A stretch of 64,000 nucleotides of DNA. Source: Larus michahellis. Its lineage: Eukaryota; Chordata; Aves; Charadriiformes; Laridae. The notes under the pieces were generated by a model. That model saw only the letters and a list, made by a program, of their open reading frames with translations, was not told where the DNA came from and searched no databases. The DNA lies in NCBI RefSeq assembly GCF_964199755.1, contig NC_133898.1, positions 29,949,985-30,013,984 on the forward strand, written 5' to 3'. This document shows, in pieces, positions 40,060 through 52,700 of this stretch. How positions within the stretch are numbered: the stretch's first letter is position 1; every line of letters begins with the position of its first letter. The translations under genes were made by a program, and so were the position numbers.

Positions 40060-42620
40060 AACTACCTGCTCTCAGATTCAGCTGGAGTTTTGCAGGAGGT
40101 AGTCCGGGCAGAGGCATTCCAGCAAGAAGATTCAGTAAAAAGCAAAAATGTATTCCTTACCAGTCCAACGCAAAGTAAACTCCAGCAGCTCACTACCTTG
40201 GCATCTGAGCTGATGACAGATTTCAAAGTCTCAGGCTGCTGCTCTTCCCTCTTCCCCCCAAGCCTTTGCTAGGGAAGTGAAAAATAGTCTTTCATCAGCC
40301 TGGCATTTAAATGTGATTGTTATATAGAGAATGCATGCTAACTAACCGTGCTGTGGTGGCAGAGGCTTTTTCTTCCTTATAAGTCCCTTATTAGTCTAGA
40401 TGCCTGACTCGGCCTCGTGGAGGCTGCAGGGCAGCACTGCACCACTGCGTTTGCTCTGAAGGCTTTGTTGCAAGGCAGGCAGCTATGCCAAGTCATCTCT
40501 TGCTTCTTCCATCCTCTACTGAAGTATTAATATAGTAGTAAGCATAGCAGAAGTATCCTGTCTTTGGGGTTTTTTTTGCCTCCTAAGGAACTAAATGTAT
40601 TACTTTCAGCTGATTTCCAGAGCAAATCAACGGACTGCATTGACCACAGCCTTAAACAAGGGAGCAACAATTCACTGTAATAAGAAAAACACCACACGGG
40701 GTCTCCTGCGTCCGGACAGGTGAGGGCGGGAGGAGGTTACAGCCTACCAGTCACTCGCAGTTACCGCTCTTGCCTCTTCCTGGGTCCTGTGTTGGTGCTT
40801 CCAACAGTTCATAATTTGAATGGTTTAGTCTGAGCTGACTTGATCACGCTCTTCTGGGGAAAAACAAGGTTTTGGATGCAAGAACAGGTGGTGTTCAGTC
40901 AATGCTTTATATTCAGTATCTTGCGATGATGGATGTTAAACAGGTCCAGCAGGGCCACCACTGTACTGCCCCAGGTGAGGTAGGTGAGCAAGTGAATGAG
41001 GTTAGAGGAGAGGCCAGTAGCAAAGGCCAAACACGACCCTGTTGAAGCAAACTGTTTGAGAGCTACTTCATCCCTAGGTGCCGGGGGCAGGAAATAGGGA
41101 GGAGGAAGAAAAATGATGAAAACCTCCACACTTAGACCACCTATATCAAGAAAAACCCTGTTGATTTTGCTACATAACAGCCTCCGCTGGTAGGAAAGCA
41201 GCCCACCGACCTCCCTGGTCCCCTTACCGCCCTTTGCTTTCCCACTGCTGTGCGCCTGTTCTACAGGTAAGACAAAGACAACTGAGCTCTCTTACCTCCT
41301 CCCTGCCAAAGAAACACCCAAGTGTTCCTTCAACAAATTATAGTACAGCAGCTATTTCTTGGATTTTTAAAAAAATGTTTAGAAACAACAGTTTGATCAG
41401 AACTGATGCCTCCCACTGCATTTTGTGTTCTTTTTTTTGCTAATTAAGGTAAGCTGGAAGGCAGCTTAGTCCCAGCTCTGGGGTAAGGAGGAGCTGTGGT
41501 TAAAAAAAAGGATGCATTCATTTCTGCAGTATTTAATGTACTTTTTTTAAACCAAAAAAATATATTCCCAGAGTAGTCAGCTTCAGTCACTACATCTCTG
41601 CTCTTGAGATCTTTTGTTTTATAAGGAAATGTTGTTACTAGAGCAGACCAGCTGATTCCAGCCAAGAAACCTTTCTTTTATATACCTATTTATAGGAGTG
41701 AGTCTAGTAGAAAGTGTTGCACAAGTTGTTTGAAATGGCCTCTTATAGCTACTGGCTTGGTTTTCTAATACTTACTCTTGATGGCTATATTTGCAAATTT
41801 TTTAACAACTCGATTACAAGTGCCTGTAATTTGTTCTTTGTACCACTGCAAGTGTTAAATTATATTCAAATTAGGGAATCTATTTCCTGAAAATATTTTA
41901 TATCTCAAATTGAGGTTTTTATTCTTCCATTGGAAGAAGGTACTGAAGAACTAAACTGAGGTAAACGCTGTCTGCCTGACAGTCGTCTCCCTCCAGAGCT
42001 GGCAAATGCCCCCTTGCAGGCTCCACAGTGTTTAAGGTTGGCTTCAGGACTTCAAGAAGCACCATGAAAAGTAAATGATTACCCCCAACCCCCCTCCAAA
42101 TTTTGGGCAGCCACCTACCATGGCAGAGTCTCCCTTGGGCAGCTGATTATGTAGTCTTTCTTTTAAGATAAAACTGACACATAGAGAGTAGCAACTAATT
42201 GGTTTTCATCAGATGGAGCTACTGTGACTTCAAGCAGAGTGTTATTCCCTCTGTGAAACGCAACTTTTTAGAGACACAAATGAAGTAACAATAAAAGGGT
42301 AATAAAGTCAACTCAAACAGCATAGTAGAAACTTTTTTAGCCTGGAAACTGCTTGAAAATCAAGACAGTAAACCAGCCAAGTGGTAAGTAAGACAAGCCC
42401 AGGACCCCTGCCTCAGCTGTTCTGGCCACCACAGAGCAGAACAAAGCCTTCCACCCTACCCACAAAAATGAAACCCCAGCATTGGGCCTCTGCCTCCAAC
42501 ACTTTTGCCACTCAGTGAAAAGCCACAGGCTCTTCAGACACGTGTGCAGTTAAAAGGTTGTTCATAAAAACCACTCTAATTCTCCTGGTCTTTATAAACA
42601 CAAAAATGTGATATACAGCA
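40060..42620. other. Tail-to-tail spacer between PACC1 and PPP2R5A
   Basis: PACC1 and PPP2R5A converge on this 2.5-kb interval. It contains a 131-codon minus-strand open frame without any ATG (40899-41291), discussed in the findings. Otherwise nothing is recognised. Longer PACC1 3' UTR isoforms may extend into it. Confidence 0.5.
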
Positions 42621-42642
42621 CTAAATACAAACATAAAGACTT

Positions 42643-42648
42643 TATTGA
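42643..42648 (-). terminator. PPP2R5A poly(A) signal
   Basis: An AATAAA on the minus strand (CATTCAATAAAGTC) is followed within 30 bp by a T/GT-rich stretch (TTTATGTTTGTATTTAG). It lies about 1.1 kb after the stop codon, which gives a plausible 3' UTR of about 42620-43733. Confidence 0.6.
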
Positions 42649-43733
42649 ATGCTGCTCAATTCCCCAAAGGTCTTTCATTACAAAAGTTTTCCACACAACT
42701 GCAGTTTAAGAGATTGGAATGGTACTCTGATAAAAGATGTGAAAAATACTTGATCAAGTAAACAGACAAGACTTCTATTGTCAGCTTTCCACCTTTAAGA
42801 AACAGACTGCATTTTCTTTAAATAAAACAAGGAACTATTTACTGACATCCTTCCCTCCTTACTAACAACAAAAAGTAATCCCAATTTTGGTCTCATTCTT
42901 CAGTCCATGAGATGCTAAAACTAATGCAGAACCACCCAACGCGGTCTCCAGGAGACCTGCAACTACTCTGCAGGGAGTCCTGGGGCTGATGAGGAGCATC
43001 ATTGATGGGCTCTCTGGAGGAAGCTCCATCCTCAGCTGTAGCAGGAGGAAATGTCTACTCAGCCCATGACCAAGAGGCAGCGAGCCTGGGGCAGAGGCAC
43101 TCAGCAAGCAGTAGGTCAGACGCACAGACCACCCCAGCCCCTTCGAGCTGACTTCCTCTCCCTACTGCGCCTCCTTCTAACGTGAGCGTTACATAAATCG
43201 ACATCTGAATCCAATCAGGAATTGAAGGACAGCACCACATCCGAGTTCCTTTCAATGCTGTGAGGGGTACATACTGAATATCTCGAGTTACTGGTAATGT
43301 ACCTTGGTTTTATTTGAGAAAATACAGCACAACTAGAAGCCTTTTCTATCACCTTAACCAAAGTATGCAGCGATGTGAAAAGCACATATAAAACAAGAAA
43401 AAAAATGTACATAGCAAACTATACCACCTATGTGCAACACAATCAAAAATTCAAGTCATAATTCTCACCACTCCCGTAATTATTTCACTCATTAAGGATG
43501 ATAATTCAGTTCTATGAAACATTGGAAGTGACAGTATATCAATAATTAGACAAATTTACAATATGCTGTGGTAATGACATCACTTAACTGCTGTATTTAA
43601 ATTCAAATCTTTACATTTGCCAGAGAAAAAATTGGCTGTTTCTATTATACTGATGAGGTTTCTTTTGCAAATCCTTATATATTTCAAAAGGGTACAAAAA
43701 AGTATGTCTGCCGAGTAGAGGTGGTCATTTCTT

Positions 43734-46700
43734 TTATTTGGCACTTGTATTGTGTGCATTTAGCACGTTGTGAGTGCTGTTCTGCTTTTCTGCCATAGCC
43801 TTCTTAAGCTTTAGCTCCTCTAGCTTTCTCCACAACTCTTCACGTTCCAATTCTTTCTTTTTCTCTCTGTAGAAAAGAGTGAAGTATCAGTTTTGGATGT
43901 GTTTTAAGTGCAACATGGAGGTGCAGTTACTTAACTACTGTGATTTACATCTAGCATGTCCTCTTCTGAGTTTTTATTCAAAGCTATTTTTAGAGGCAAT
44001 TACAGTTTCCTCTATTAAAAACTGCGTGTACAAATTGGTACTGGTTAGTGGCAAAACTGTAACTTTGCTCCAGCGGAGTCAGACAATGCCGTAGTGCGGC
44101 TTTGCACAGATGAGTGCAGTTCTAAGGAGGTTCTTTATCACGTGCAAACAAATTAAGCGTCTCTGGGGGAGAAAAGCACAACTCTTGAAAGGAGACTGAG
44201 CCCGTGGTCTCAGCTGGCCCCGGATAACTCCGACCCTGCCTCCCTTACTCTGACAGCACCGCTTAGGAGGTTGGCGGGGTAAGAGAGAGGTTTTAGCTGA
44301 GCGATGAGGCATTCTCCAGCTCAGCTTTCTTCAGAAAACAGCCCCGAAGCAGCAGAGCTGGCTCCTGGCAGCCCCTCGCAGCTGATCCCAGTTTTACCAC
44401 ACAGGAGTGAGCGTTCCCTGCCCAGGTGGGACAGGGAGTGGGCGCATTCCTGACGCCTCCCCGGGCTTCAGCTCCCACCACAGCGCGGACATGCCCCTGC
44501 AAGGGTGCTTCTTACTTAGGTGACACCCAGCAGCAAACATCTGCTGAGCGGTTCCACTGCAGAGCAACTCCGCTACAGCACCCCACAGCCATGACTTAAG
44601 TTTTGTTTCTTTTCAGCTGGTACATTTTAGGTATGTATTAATCAACACACACATCTGGAAGAAAAAAAAAAATCAGTACCTTTGTCTTTCTGCTTTATAT
44701 GAGCTTGTAAGTTCATCAAAAAGCTTGCCATTCATTTCCATCAGGGTTTTCAGCACGTTATATACTAGTGCCACGATAGTTCTAGAACAGAAGAAACACA
44801 ACCATTAGAATTACTCAACACAAAATTAATTTCAGTAAACAAGCATTCAGTTTCTTTTTTGGACTCAGCTTCTTTAAGGTCAGTGAGTTTCTGAAACAAA
44901 ATCCTTTACTATAATTTCCTCTGTAAATTAAACTGCATATTTAAACGTTTCTTGAAAAGGCTTTTGAAAAGACCTTAAATTCCTGACTCTTGTAATTGCA
45001 CAGGATATAATTATTAGTACTGTGGCTGTACTATAAAGCCATTCAGTTATGTTAACATTTATTAAACTGAGTTTTAATAACAATTTTGTAATACTCGAGG
45101 AATGAAATATGAGTCTAGAAAAAAAAAGCTTCCGGCTAATAGCTTGGAGACTGGGCAAAAGAATGGGGCAGAGGAACCACAGGCACATGGTTTAATACTA
45201 GAAGTTCTACCAGAAGCATTTCCGGGCAGCTGACAGTTTTGCTGCACAGGCCCCATTAAAGAGCTGAGCTGAGAACATCAGATCGTGGTTTGCGGTACCT
45301 TGGTACCTGTAAGAAACTGAACAGCCGGGGCAGCACTGGCTGTGTCTTACATGGCTGGCTGTATGTCTGTGTTAGGTAGTACTCTTCTTTTTGTGAAGGT
45401 ATTCATATTTCAATAAGTTATCTTAAATATTATATTGTTTATCTCCTTTAAGCTCGCTCTTACTTATACAAAAAAAGCAAAAATAGTAAAAAAATTAAAC
45501 ACTGAAAAGGTGCTCATCATTAAGCTTATCACTAATAAGGAAAGTAGGCAAGCTGGCTTCCCCATCTTTCCCCTTGCCCACAGTTCACCTTCACCCAGCA
45601 GTATCGGTTGGGAGGTGGCAGAGCAGGGGTGCCGTGCAGCCTTGTCACCTTGACAAGTGAGTGAAAGCAGCATCTAAGGAAGTAACGAAAGGACCAGGTT
45701 TGCCTTTTCAGTACACTCTGGCCGTGGTGGCACGAGGAAATGCCCCAAGATTCCATCGGAGGCCCTGTGCTCACTCAAAACACAGTACACTGGGCCTGTC
45801 TACACATTTTTTTATTTTTTTTTCCAAACGCTGGGTTTCACATGGTTTGGAGACAAAACGTTATTCAGGGTTTTGGTTTTCTGAGAGGAAAAGCTTGATT
45901 TTGAGTGAGTAGTTAAGCCCATGTCAGACAGCTAGATGGATACAGGCACGGTTCTCTGCCCTCCAAAAACAGGTTAAAATCAAGACTTTCTTCCCCAAAC
46001 TTCCTGGTCCTCAAGGTATCCAGTTATCTTGAGTCTTTCACTTCAGAAAAAGCAACTTCTGTCTGCAGCTAGAGAAAGAGGGACAGCCTTCACATTTGTT
46101 GAGCTCCCAAGTACTATTAATGCTTCAAGAACCAGTTCTCCATAATTTATATGCTGTCTCCGCTGATATATGTGCAACTAGACACCCCATCTGGATAAAT
46201 TCAGAATAATTTCAGAGCCCCAAAGGGCTTAAAACAGGGCATCTGATTTACTTCAAAGCTGTGGAAGGCTCCTGCCTACCCTGGCCTTTGCCTGTACGAG
46301 CTTTCCGTTCTGCAAACTGACTTGCAACTCAATTCGGGTGCTGGACACAAGCAAACTTTGCTTTTTAGTATTTCACTGTAATTACTGCTTCTTTCAAACG
46401 TGAGATAAAAATACTAACGTTTAACTCCCAGCATTAAATACAAAATGAAGTAGTCACCAATTTCTCATCCCTACCATCCTTTATAGTGGCAGGTATTGCT
46501 CTTCTCTAGCATCTCTTCCCCTTCTTATCTCACCAGGCAGCAATAACTACTCATGAAGACATTCACAGAATTCTGTTCATCTCAAGTCATAAGACAGCAA
46601 AGCATAATTATAGCCGAAGAATCCCTTGGAAATTGCTCATTTGCATTTTTAATTAATGCATAAGATCAAATGTGATTATAATATGAAGACCATCATCCAG

Positions 46701-49700
46701 TTTCCTCATGCTTTTTCAGTAAATCCCAGCTGTCCATAATAGCAATGCACAACAGTGAAACAGCTGAAAATTACCCCCATTTTAGCACCCATAATCTCAT
46801 TTAAGTAAAAATGAAGTCACATTTAGAAGCTTACGATGCAAACCTGAAGCAGAGGACAATTTATTTCTGGTACTATAGATAAAGTTAAACGTTACATACG
46901 GATTCCAGTGTTCTTTGGAGATCTTGTATAAACTGCCAAACATAATTGGTAGAATTTTATCAATGTTCTCCTCAATCAGGCTAAGAATATATTCATTATT
47001 CCAGAAGTACAAAGCTCTTTCTGCAACCTGAAACACAAAGTTTAGGGGTCAACAACCACAAAATACATTACTACAAGTTTGAGGTTTTTTTTTTTTTAAT
47101 GTTTGTCTTTTTTTTTTTTTACCTGAAAATGTGAACTTGAGACAGATTTGGATATTTGCTTAAATAAAGGCTCTTCTATTTTTTTGAATTGTGTCGGTTC
47201 TATTACATCTAAGATTTCTTCAATTTCACCTAAAAACATTACCTGTTTGTATAAAAGAAATATATCAAAAAGTGTGAGAATGTTTTAGATTGCCATTGTA
47301 AAGAGAAACAAACAAAATACAGCTTATACATTAGTCATGAATCCTGCAAGGAACAGGGTATGTAATTACAATGCATTAGACATCCATCAGTTCCAGCTGC
47401 CAGGTTACAGCTCTCATCTTGGATTTCTTCTTGTGTGTAATTGCTCTAAACACTTCACAGAACTGCTTCAGCAGAATATGTTTTTTACAGTTAAAAAAAC
47501 CACACTAAAACATTTTATTTCTTCAAGAATGGCTGCAGAGGTTACCATTATCTGAGATCTCCAAAGTAGCTTTTGAAGTGATAAATAGTTAATTCCCGGT
47601 TTAGATTACAACCGGCAGAACACCAGGCAGGTGGCACAGGAAAATTTAACACCGCTCCCAACACTGGGACAACAGCGTTAAGGGACTCCACTTTTAAAGA
47701 GCTATTGGGAGGTGGGATGTGGTGGCATTAATCAAGCTCCTGATTTTTATACTCATTTTCACTGCATAGAAACGGGGGGAAAAAACTAATTACCCAAGAC
47801 CATTTACAGTTATTTTTTTATTACAGAAAAAGAACATATGTATGCTTTACTAGACGCTTACTCCGTATCTCGATTGCTAAATTTCTGCAAGATTGAGGTG
47901 TATCAACCTGACACGCTACATTTTACATCACAGCAGACACAAGAAGGAAGAGACAAAACCAACCTCTTTCTGACTGCAAGTTTTTGGCCAAAATTTGAGC
48001 AGTCCTCTGATTACCTATATTAAAAATACAAACAAGTTAAAACAGAACAAGTTTCTATTACATATTGGATAAGATTAAAAAAAAAGAAGTACTAGTTGGC
48101 TTTTCCTTACCGAGCGGTTCAATGAAAACTGAATACAGCTAAATGTAGTTCCACTGAAAATAAATGCTGCCTCGTCTCACTTAAACATTTCTCTTCTTTA
48201 GGTTATCAAAATAATTTAGACCCTTATCACCTCACAAGTCGTTGATTATCTGTTCACACACTGCTTCCATCCCAGTACATACACTAATTGATAGGACGCT
48301 GATAACACCCAAAGTATCCCAAAATGGAGTTAGCCCCCCTGTAGCTAGATTTCCCAGAATATTTTCTCTCTTCTAACTCATCCACGCTTTGGGGAGCACC
48401 TGTCTTGGTAGCAAGGTTTGAAGCCCGAGAGCAAGCAGTATGCTCTGACTGCACAAACAGCGCTAGAGAGAGGAGTCATGGCCTCTGACACTTCCTTTTT
48501 TATTTCTAGCATTTGAAATGTTAAAGACTGGAAACTAAAAAAAAAAAAAAAAACCAACCACACAACACAACAACAACAAAAAATACCACAAAACCCCACA
48601 GATTTGAACTTACAGAGAAAATACATTCCACTATCTACACTGGAAACTCTCTTACACAAGACTGGAAAAAACCTTCCGGAAACTTAATTGGAAAGTACAG
48701 CCCCCAAGAGGCAGGGGAGGGGGGGACGGGACATGACAAACAGAGGCTGGAGGCCTGGATCCTAGCAACAAACATCTGACATGGCATCTCATTTACAAAA
48801 TTAATGCTGGCTTTAAAAAAAAAAAACAAAAAAAAAAACAAAACAGCAGCACTGTAACTGTATGTTTCCCAAGCAGAAACATTCTCAGAGCCTTATAAAC
48901 TTCAACTCTGAGGGAAGGACCTCTATTTTTTATGGTACAACAGCACCTATTTGATCATATACAAGTGTAAAACTTACTCAACTATTTGAATACCTTCCAT
49001 ATTTGATTTTGTCATGTTGATTTTTTTTCCCCCAGCTTCCCAGCGGGCTGTTTTATTCATAACTATGTGAACTATCAAAAGTGACTTTCCAGAGAAAAAG
49101 TTAATATGATTTTAAGTGCCCACAAGTCTTTATCCTAGGATACACGCATATCCTGCTACTACAAAACTGAATGTCACTTCAAGTGACACCAAGCAAATGC
49201 AGAAACCTCGGGCAGCTGGTAAAGTCCTATGCTCAAATCCACAAGAAGAAAGCAAATTATGTGGGAAGAACAGATCCCTTCCAGATCCTCGACCCTACAA
49301 GTTCTACTCGGCTGGCTGAAAGCTACAGACAACTGAAACACCCTCACCTGGCACCCGATGAAGGAGCAGGAGGCCTGGGTCAGCCCACGCAGGTGGCAAC
49401 TTTGCAGCCTGGCCCACAGCGGCAGAGCTCCCTCCCTCCTGGCCACAGGCAGGGCAGGAGGAGAGCTGGGGCAGACACGGCTCAGTGATGGGGCACAGAG
49501 ATTGTGAGCCCCCCACCCCCAGTTCACTGCTGTTACCTGATGAAGCGAGTCCTTCGCTCACCCGCCTCTCCTCCACCCTTGGGGGGGTCACACTTGTGTG
49601 AATTAATTACACTTGTTTCTCTAGAGTCACAATTTAAAGCAGTCTATGTAAATACATTTTAAATTTAGGGCCATTTTCTGTTAATTAGCTTGTAGCTGAA

Positions 49701-52700
49701 TGACTCCGTTATGCACTATTGAGGTTTTGTATCTTTTGAGAACAAACCCGAACATTTACAGGTATAATCGCTCATTCTGCCGACACCTTCCCTTGCCCCA
49801 GAACAAAGCAAGGAAGCCAAAAAAACTTCAGACGAGCACATTTGCCAAAGAAAAGCTGTGAGAACCTACCATACTCCCCTAACTGGAGCATGAATTTACT
49901 GGTCTTGAAAGCATAAAATTGAGTTAGCTGGAAGAGTCCAGTTTCCAGCACTTGTTATTGTAAGAGTGTTGAATATACTTCGCTACACAGACTCATATTC
50001 TGAACTGATAAAGAAATGGCATATTCTGAATACAACAGTGCAGACCTCACCAAGACACCTGTTCCTTGCTCCTCAGAGAATCAGTTTCCATCTTGAGCTT
50101 TGCTTTCCTCTTAAAATGATGATAAATGCACATTTATGTTCAAAGATTTTATTCAAAGAAATATTCTACATGAATTCAGATTTGAAATCCCGCTGCTCTT
50201 ACTACACAAAACTCTTAAGATCAATAATTCTTCCCGAGCTACAAAATTCCCATAAAGTTGACTTAGAACAGTAGGTACCTGCTAGAAAACATATCTTCTG
50301 TACAAGGACTGCATGTTTAGCCCGCCTTCTTCAATGTAAAGGCTATTGCACTTAGCAGGGTTAGGTAACAAACTCTTCTTGTCAGCTCTGCAAACATCAG
50401 GACTGACCTAAGGCAGGCTACCATAGTTACAAGAGCTCGGATTGAACGTCCTCTAAATTGACCCTGAGTGACAATTCCTGCCAGAAAAATAACAGTAAGG
50501 TACTTGTGAAGACAGCCTTCTGATGGAGTTCTTAAAATATTACTTGACCTAAAGCCAAAAAAAATTCCAAATGCTACCTCATCAGTTGCCCCAAATTTTA
50601 ACATTTACTTTTCGAGCATTTCAGAAAGTTTCTGAAAGCTTCACTTCCTATCATCTTACTAACTTTATAAAGCCCATTTTACTACACAGTCAGAGTAAGG
50701 ACCAAAGCAAGCACAGGCAGTGACTCTGCAGAGAGTTCTTGTATCTTCTCCATTCTGAATTCAGCTTTTCTGATTAAGAGGCAACCAGAATTGCATATAC
50801 TATAGCCCAGGTGAAGTCTTAGTGCCCTGTGGCACTCCTACTTCAAAAGCCCTGCCGCCTTCACTTCTAAGTTTGGGCTTGGATCCTGCATCACAGTTCT
50901 GTAAATTCACACCAGGAAGTTCTGACTCTGTCACGTTGTCACTTCATTCAATCTTGCAGGTTTTTATGTAATACTACACATTTTCTGCTCACATGTCAAC
51001 TTTAACTGTGAAAACGCCTGGGTTGTTTTATCGCCTGGCTCAAGGAACAGGGCTTATGCAATTCCTTTCTCCTCACCCAACAAAATAAGTTTATTGACCA
51101 GTGTATCTGGCACCACTGCAGTATGGGGGAAAGAGGAAGCTTCAAGCAGTCAAAGCAAATGTATAGACAGTCAAGTGAACCACCTTCCACCACCTACAGA
51201 ATAACTTGTTTTCTGATAAGGAACACCAATACCCAAGTGGCTGTGCAGAAAGCAAGCTTCCACTGAAAGACTGGTGAAGATCTACGTTGTTTCCACACAG
51301 CTGCTTATCTTTTTTCTTTGTAGAAAAATTTACATTTTGCATAAGCTCGTCATTTTTCTGTCACAAGAAGGGGTATTTAAATACCAACATAACCTTAACA
51401 GAAAGGTTTCTGATTGTCCACCTAAACCCAGTTTCTGTTCTAGCTGGTCTGACATCAGCCTGTGGCCCCGTGAGCTGCTGCACTGCCCTGAGCCCACGTT
51501 CTTCTTTACAGGCACTGCCAGAGCCCTCGCATGAACCACTGCAAACCCCTTTTTAGCTGAGCTGTCAATATGTATCACGGGAGATTCAGTCTGGCAAAAG
51601 CCACTGATGCCTGAAGCACCTGTATTATAATGGCCAAGAGCCACCCCAGTAACTGAAGAGACAGAACAGAAACATCGCATTTGGAATTTCAGAGTTCTTG
51701 CTGTCTAAATGAAGTGGTGTTATTCTTTCCAACTTTTATTTTGGGAATGTTTATTCCCTGAAATATTTCAGCTTTATGCAGTGTCTAGGCACAAGCCATC
51801 AGCACCAAAAATACTGAAGTTTTAGTTCTCATCAGGAAGGAATACAGTTGTTAGATGCTTTCTCATATGAGGTTGTTTACGTGGTACCAGTGGTTCAAAC
51901 TTTTATTTAAATTTGTGCTCTATATTGGTCACAGGCTGGAGATAACTGTATTTTCAAATCCAGAATTTTCTTAACTGTCCTAGATTTTAAAATTATTTTA
52001 AAAAAATGCCTATGGATCATTAATCAAAATAGCACAGATAGCACTTCTATACAATTGTAGCAAGTTACACTGAGATATTTAGTTGAAATTAAAAACAGAA
52101 AAACATTCAACTGAAAAACACTTACAGGCTCTGTTAAAGTTGTATCCTTTTCCAGGAACTGTACAACACAATAGGCCAGCTAGAATGTAAGTCATATGAT
52201 TATTTAGGTTAAACAGACATTGTTTAGACATCGCAGCATAACTAAATATCACAACTTATAATGGAAGCACTTCAGATCGGGGGGGAAGGAGGGGATGGAC
52301 ATGGACAGATGAACGACGACCCAACCCACAACACCCCTACACAGCCATTTTAAATTCTTCCAAACTAAACACAACAGCAATTAAAGCGGCAAGATATACA
52401 GGCCTGCTCTATCTTACAAAAACTTCCTGCATACCAAAAACCTTCTTTTTTTTTTTTTTCATCCTAGAAGAAAATTACTTTTAAGCTTGACAGATATTTC
52501 CCTAACTCAGATCCAACATCCAAACATATTTTTCCTCAACATCCATTCCTGTATTAACATTACAAAGATATAATTTTCAAACATCTGCATTGGGGTAAAA
52601 AAGGTGTTATTTTCAGTCAAAAAAAAGAAGTTTTAAAACAGGACTGACTGAGCACACATTGCTCAAGTACCAGACATCCACAGCATACAACATTCAGCGC

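Noticed and set aside
41262-41300. Possible 33-bp upstream exon for the 40899-41291 frame
   Set aside because: The flanking AG and GT are present, but the implied preceding intron would be about 35 bp, too short for a vertebrate intron.
49174-49591. Overlapping open frames on both strands of a GC-richer patch
   Set aside because: They are mutually overlapping, lack splice context or recognisable domains, and sit deep in a PPP2R5A intron.
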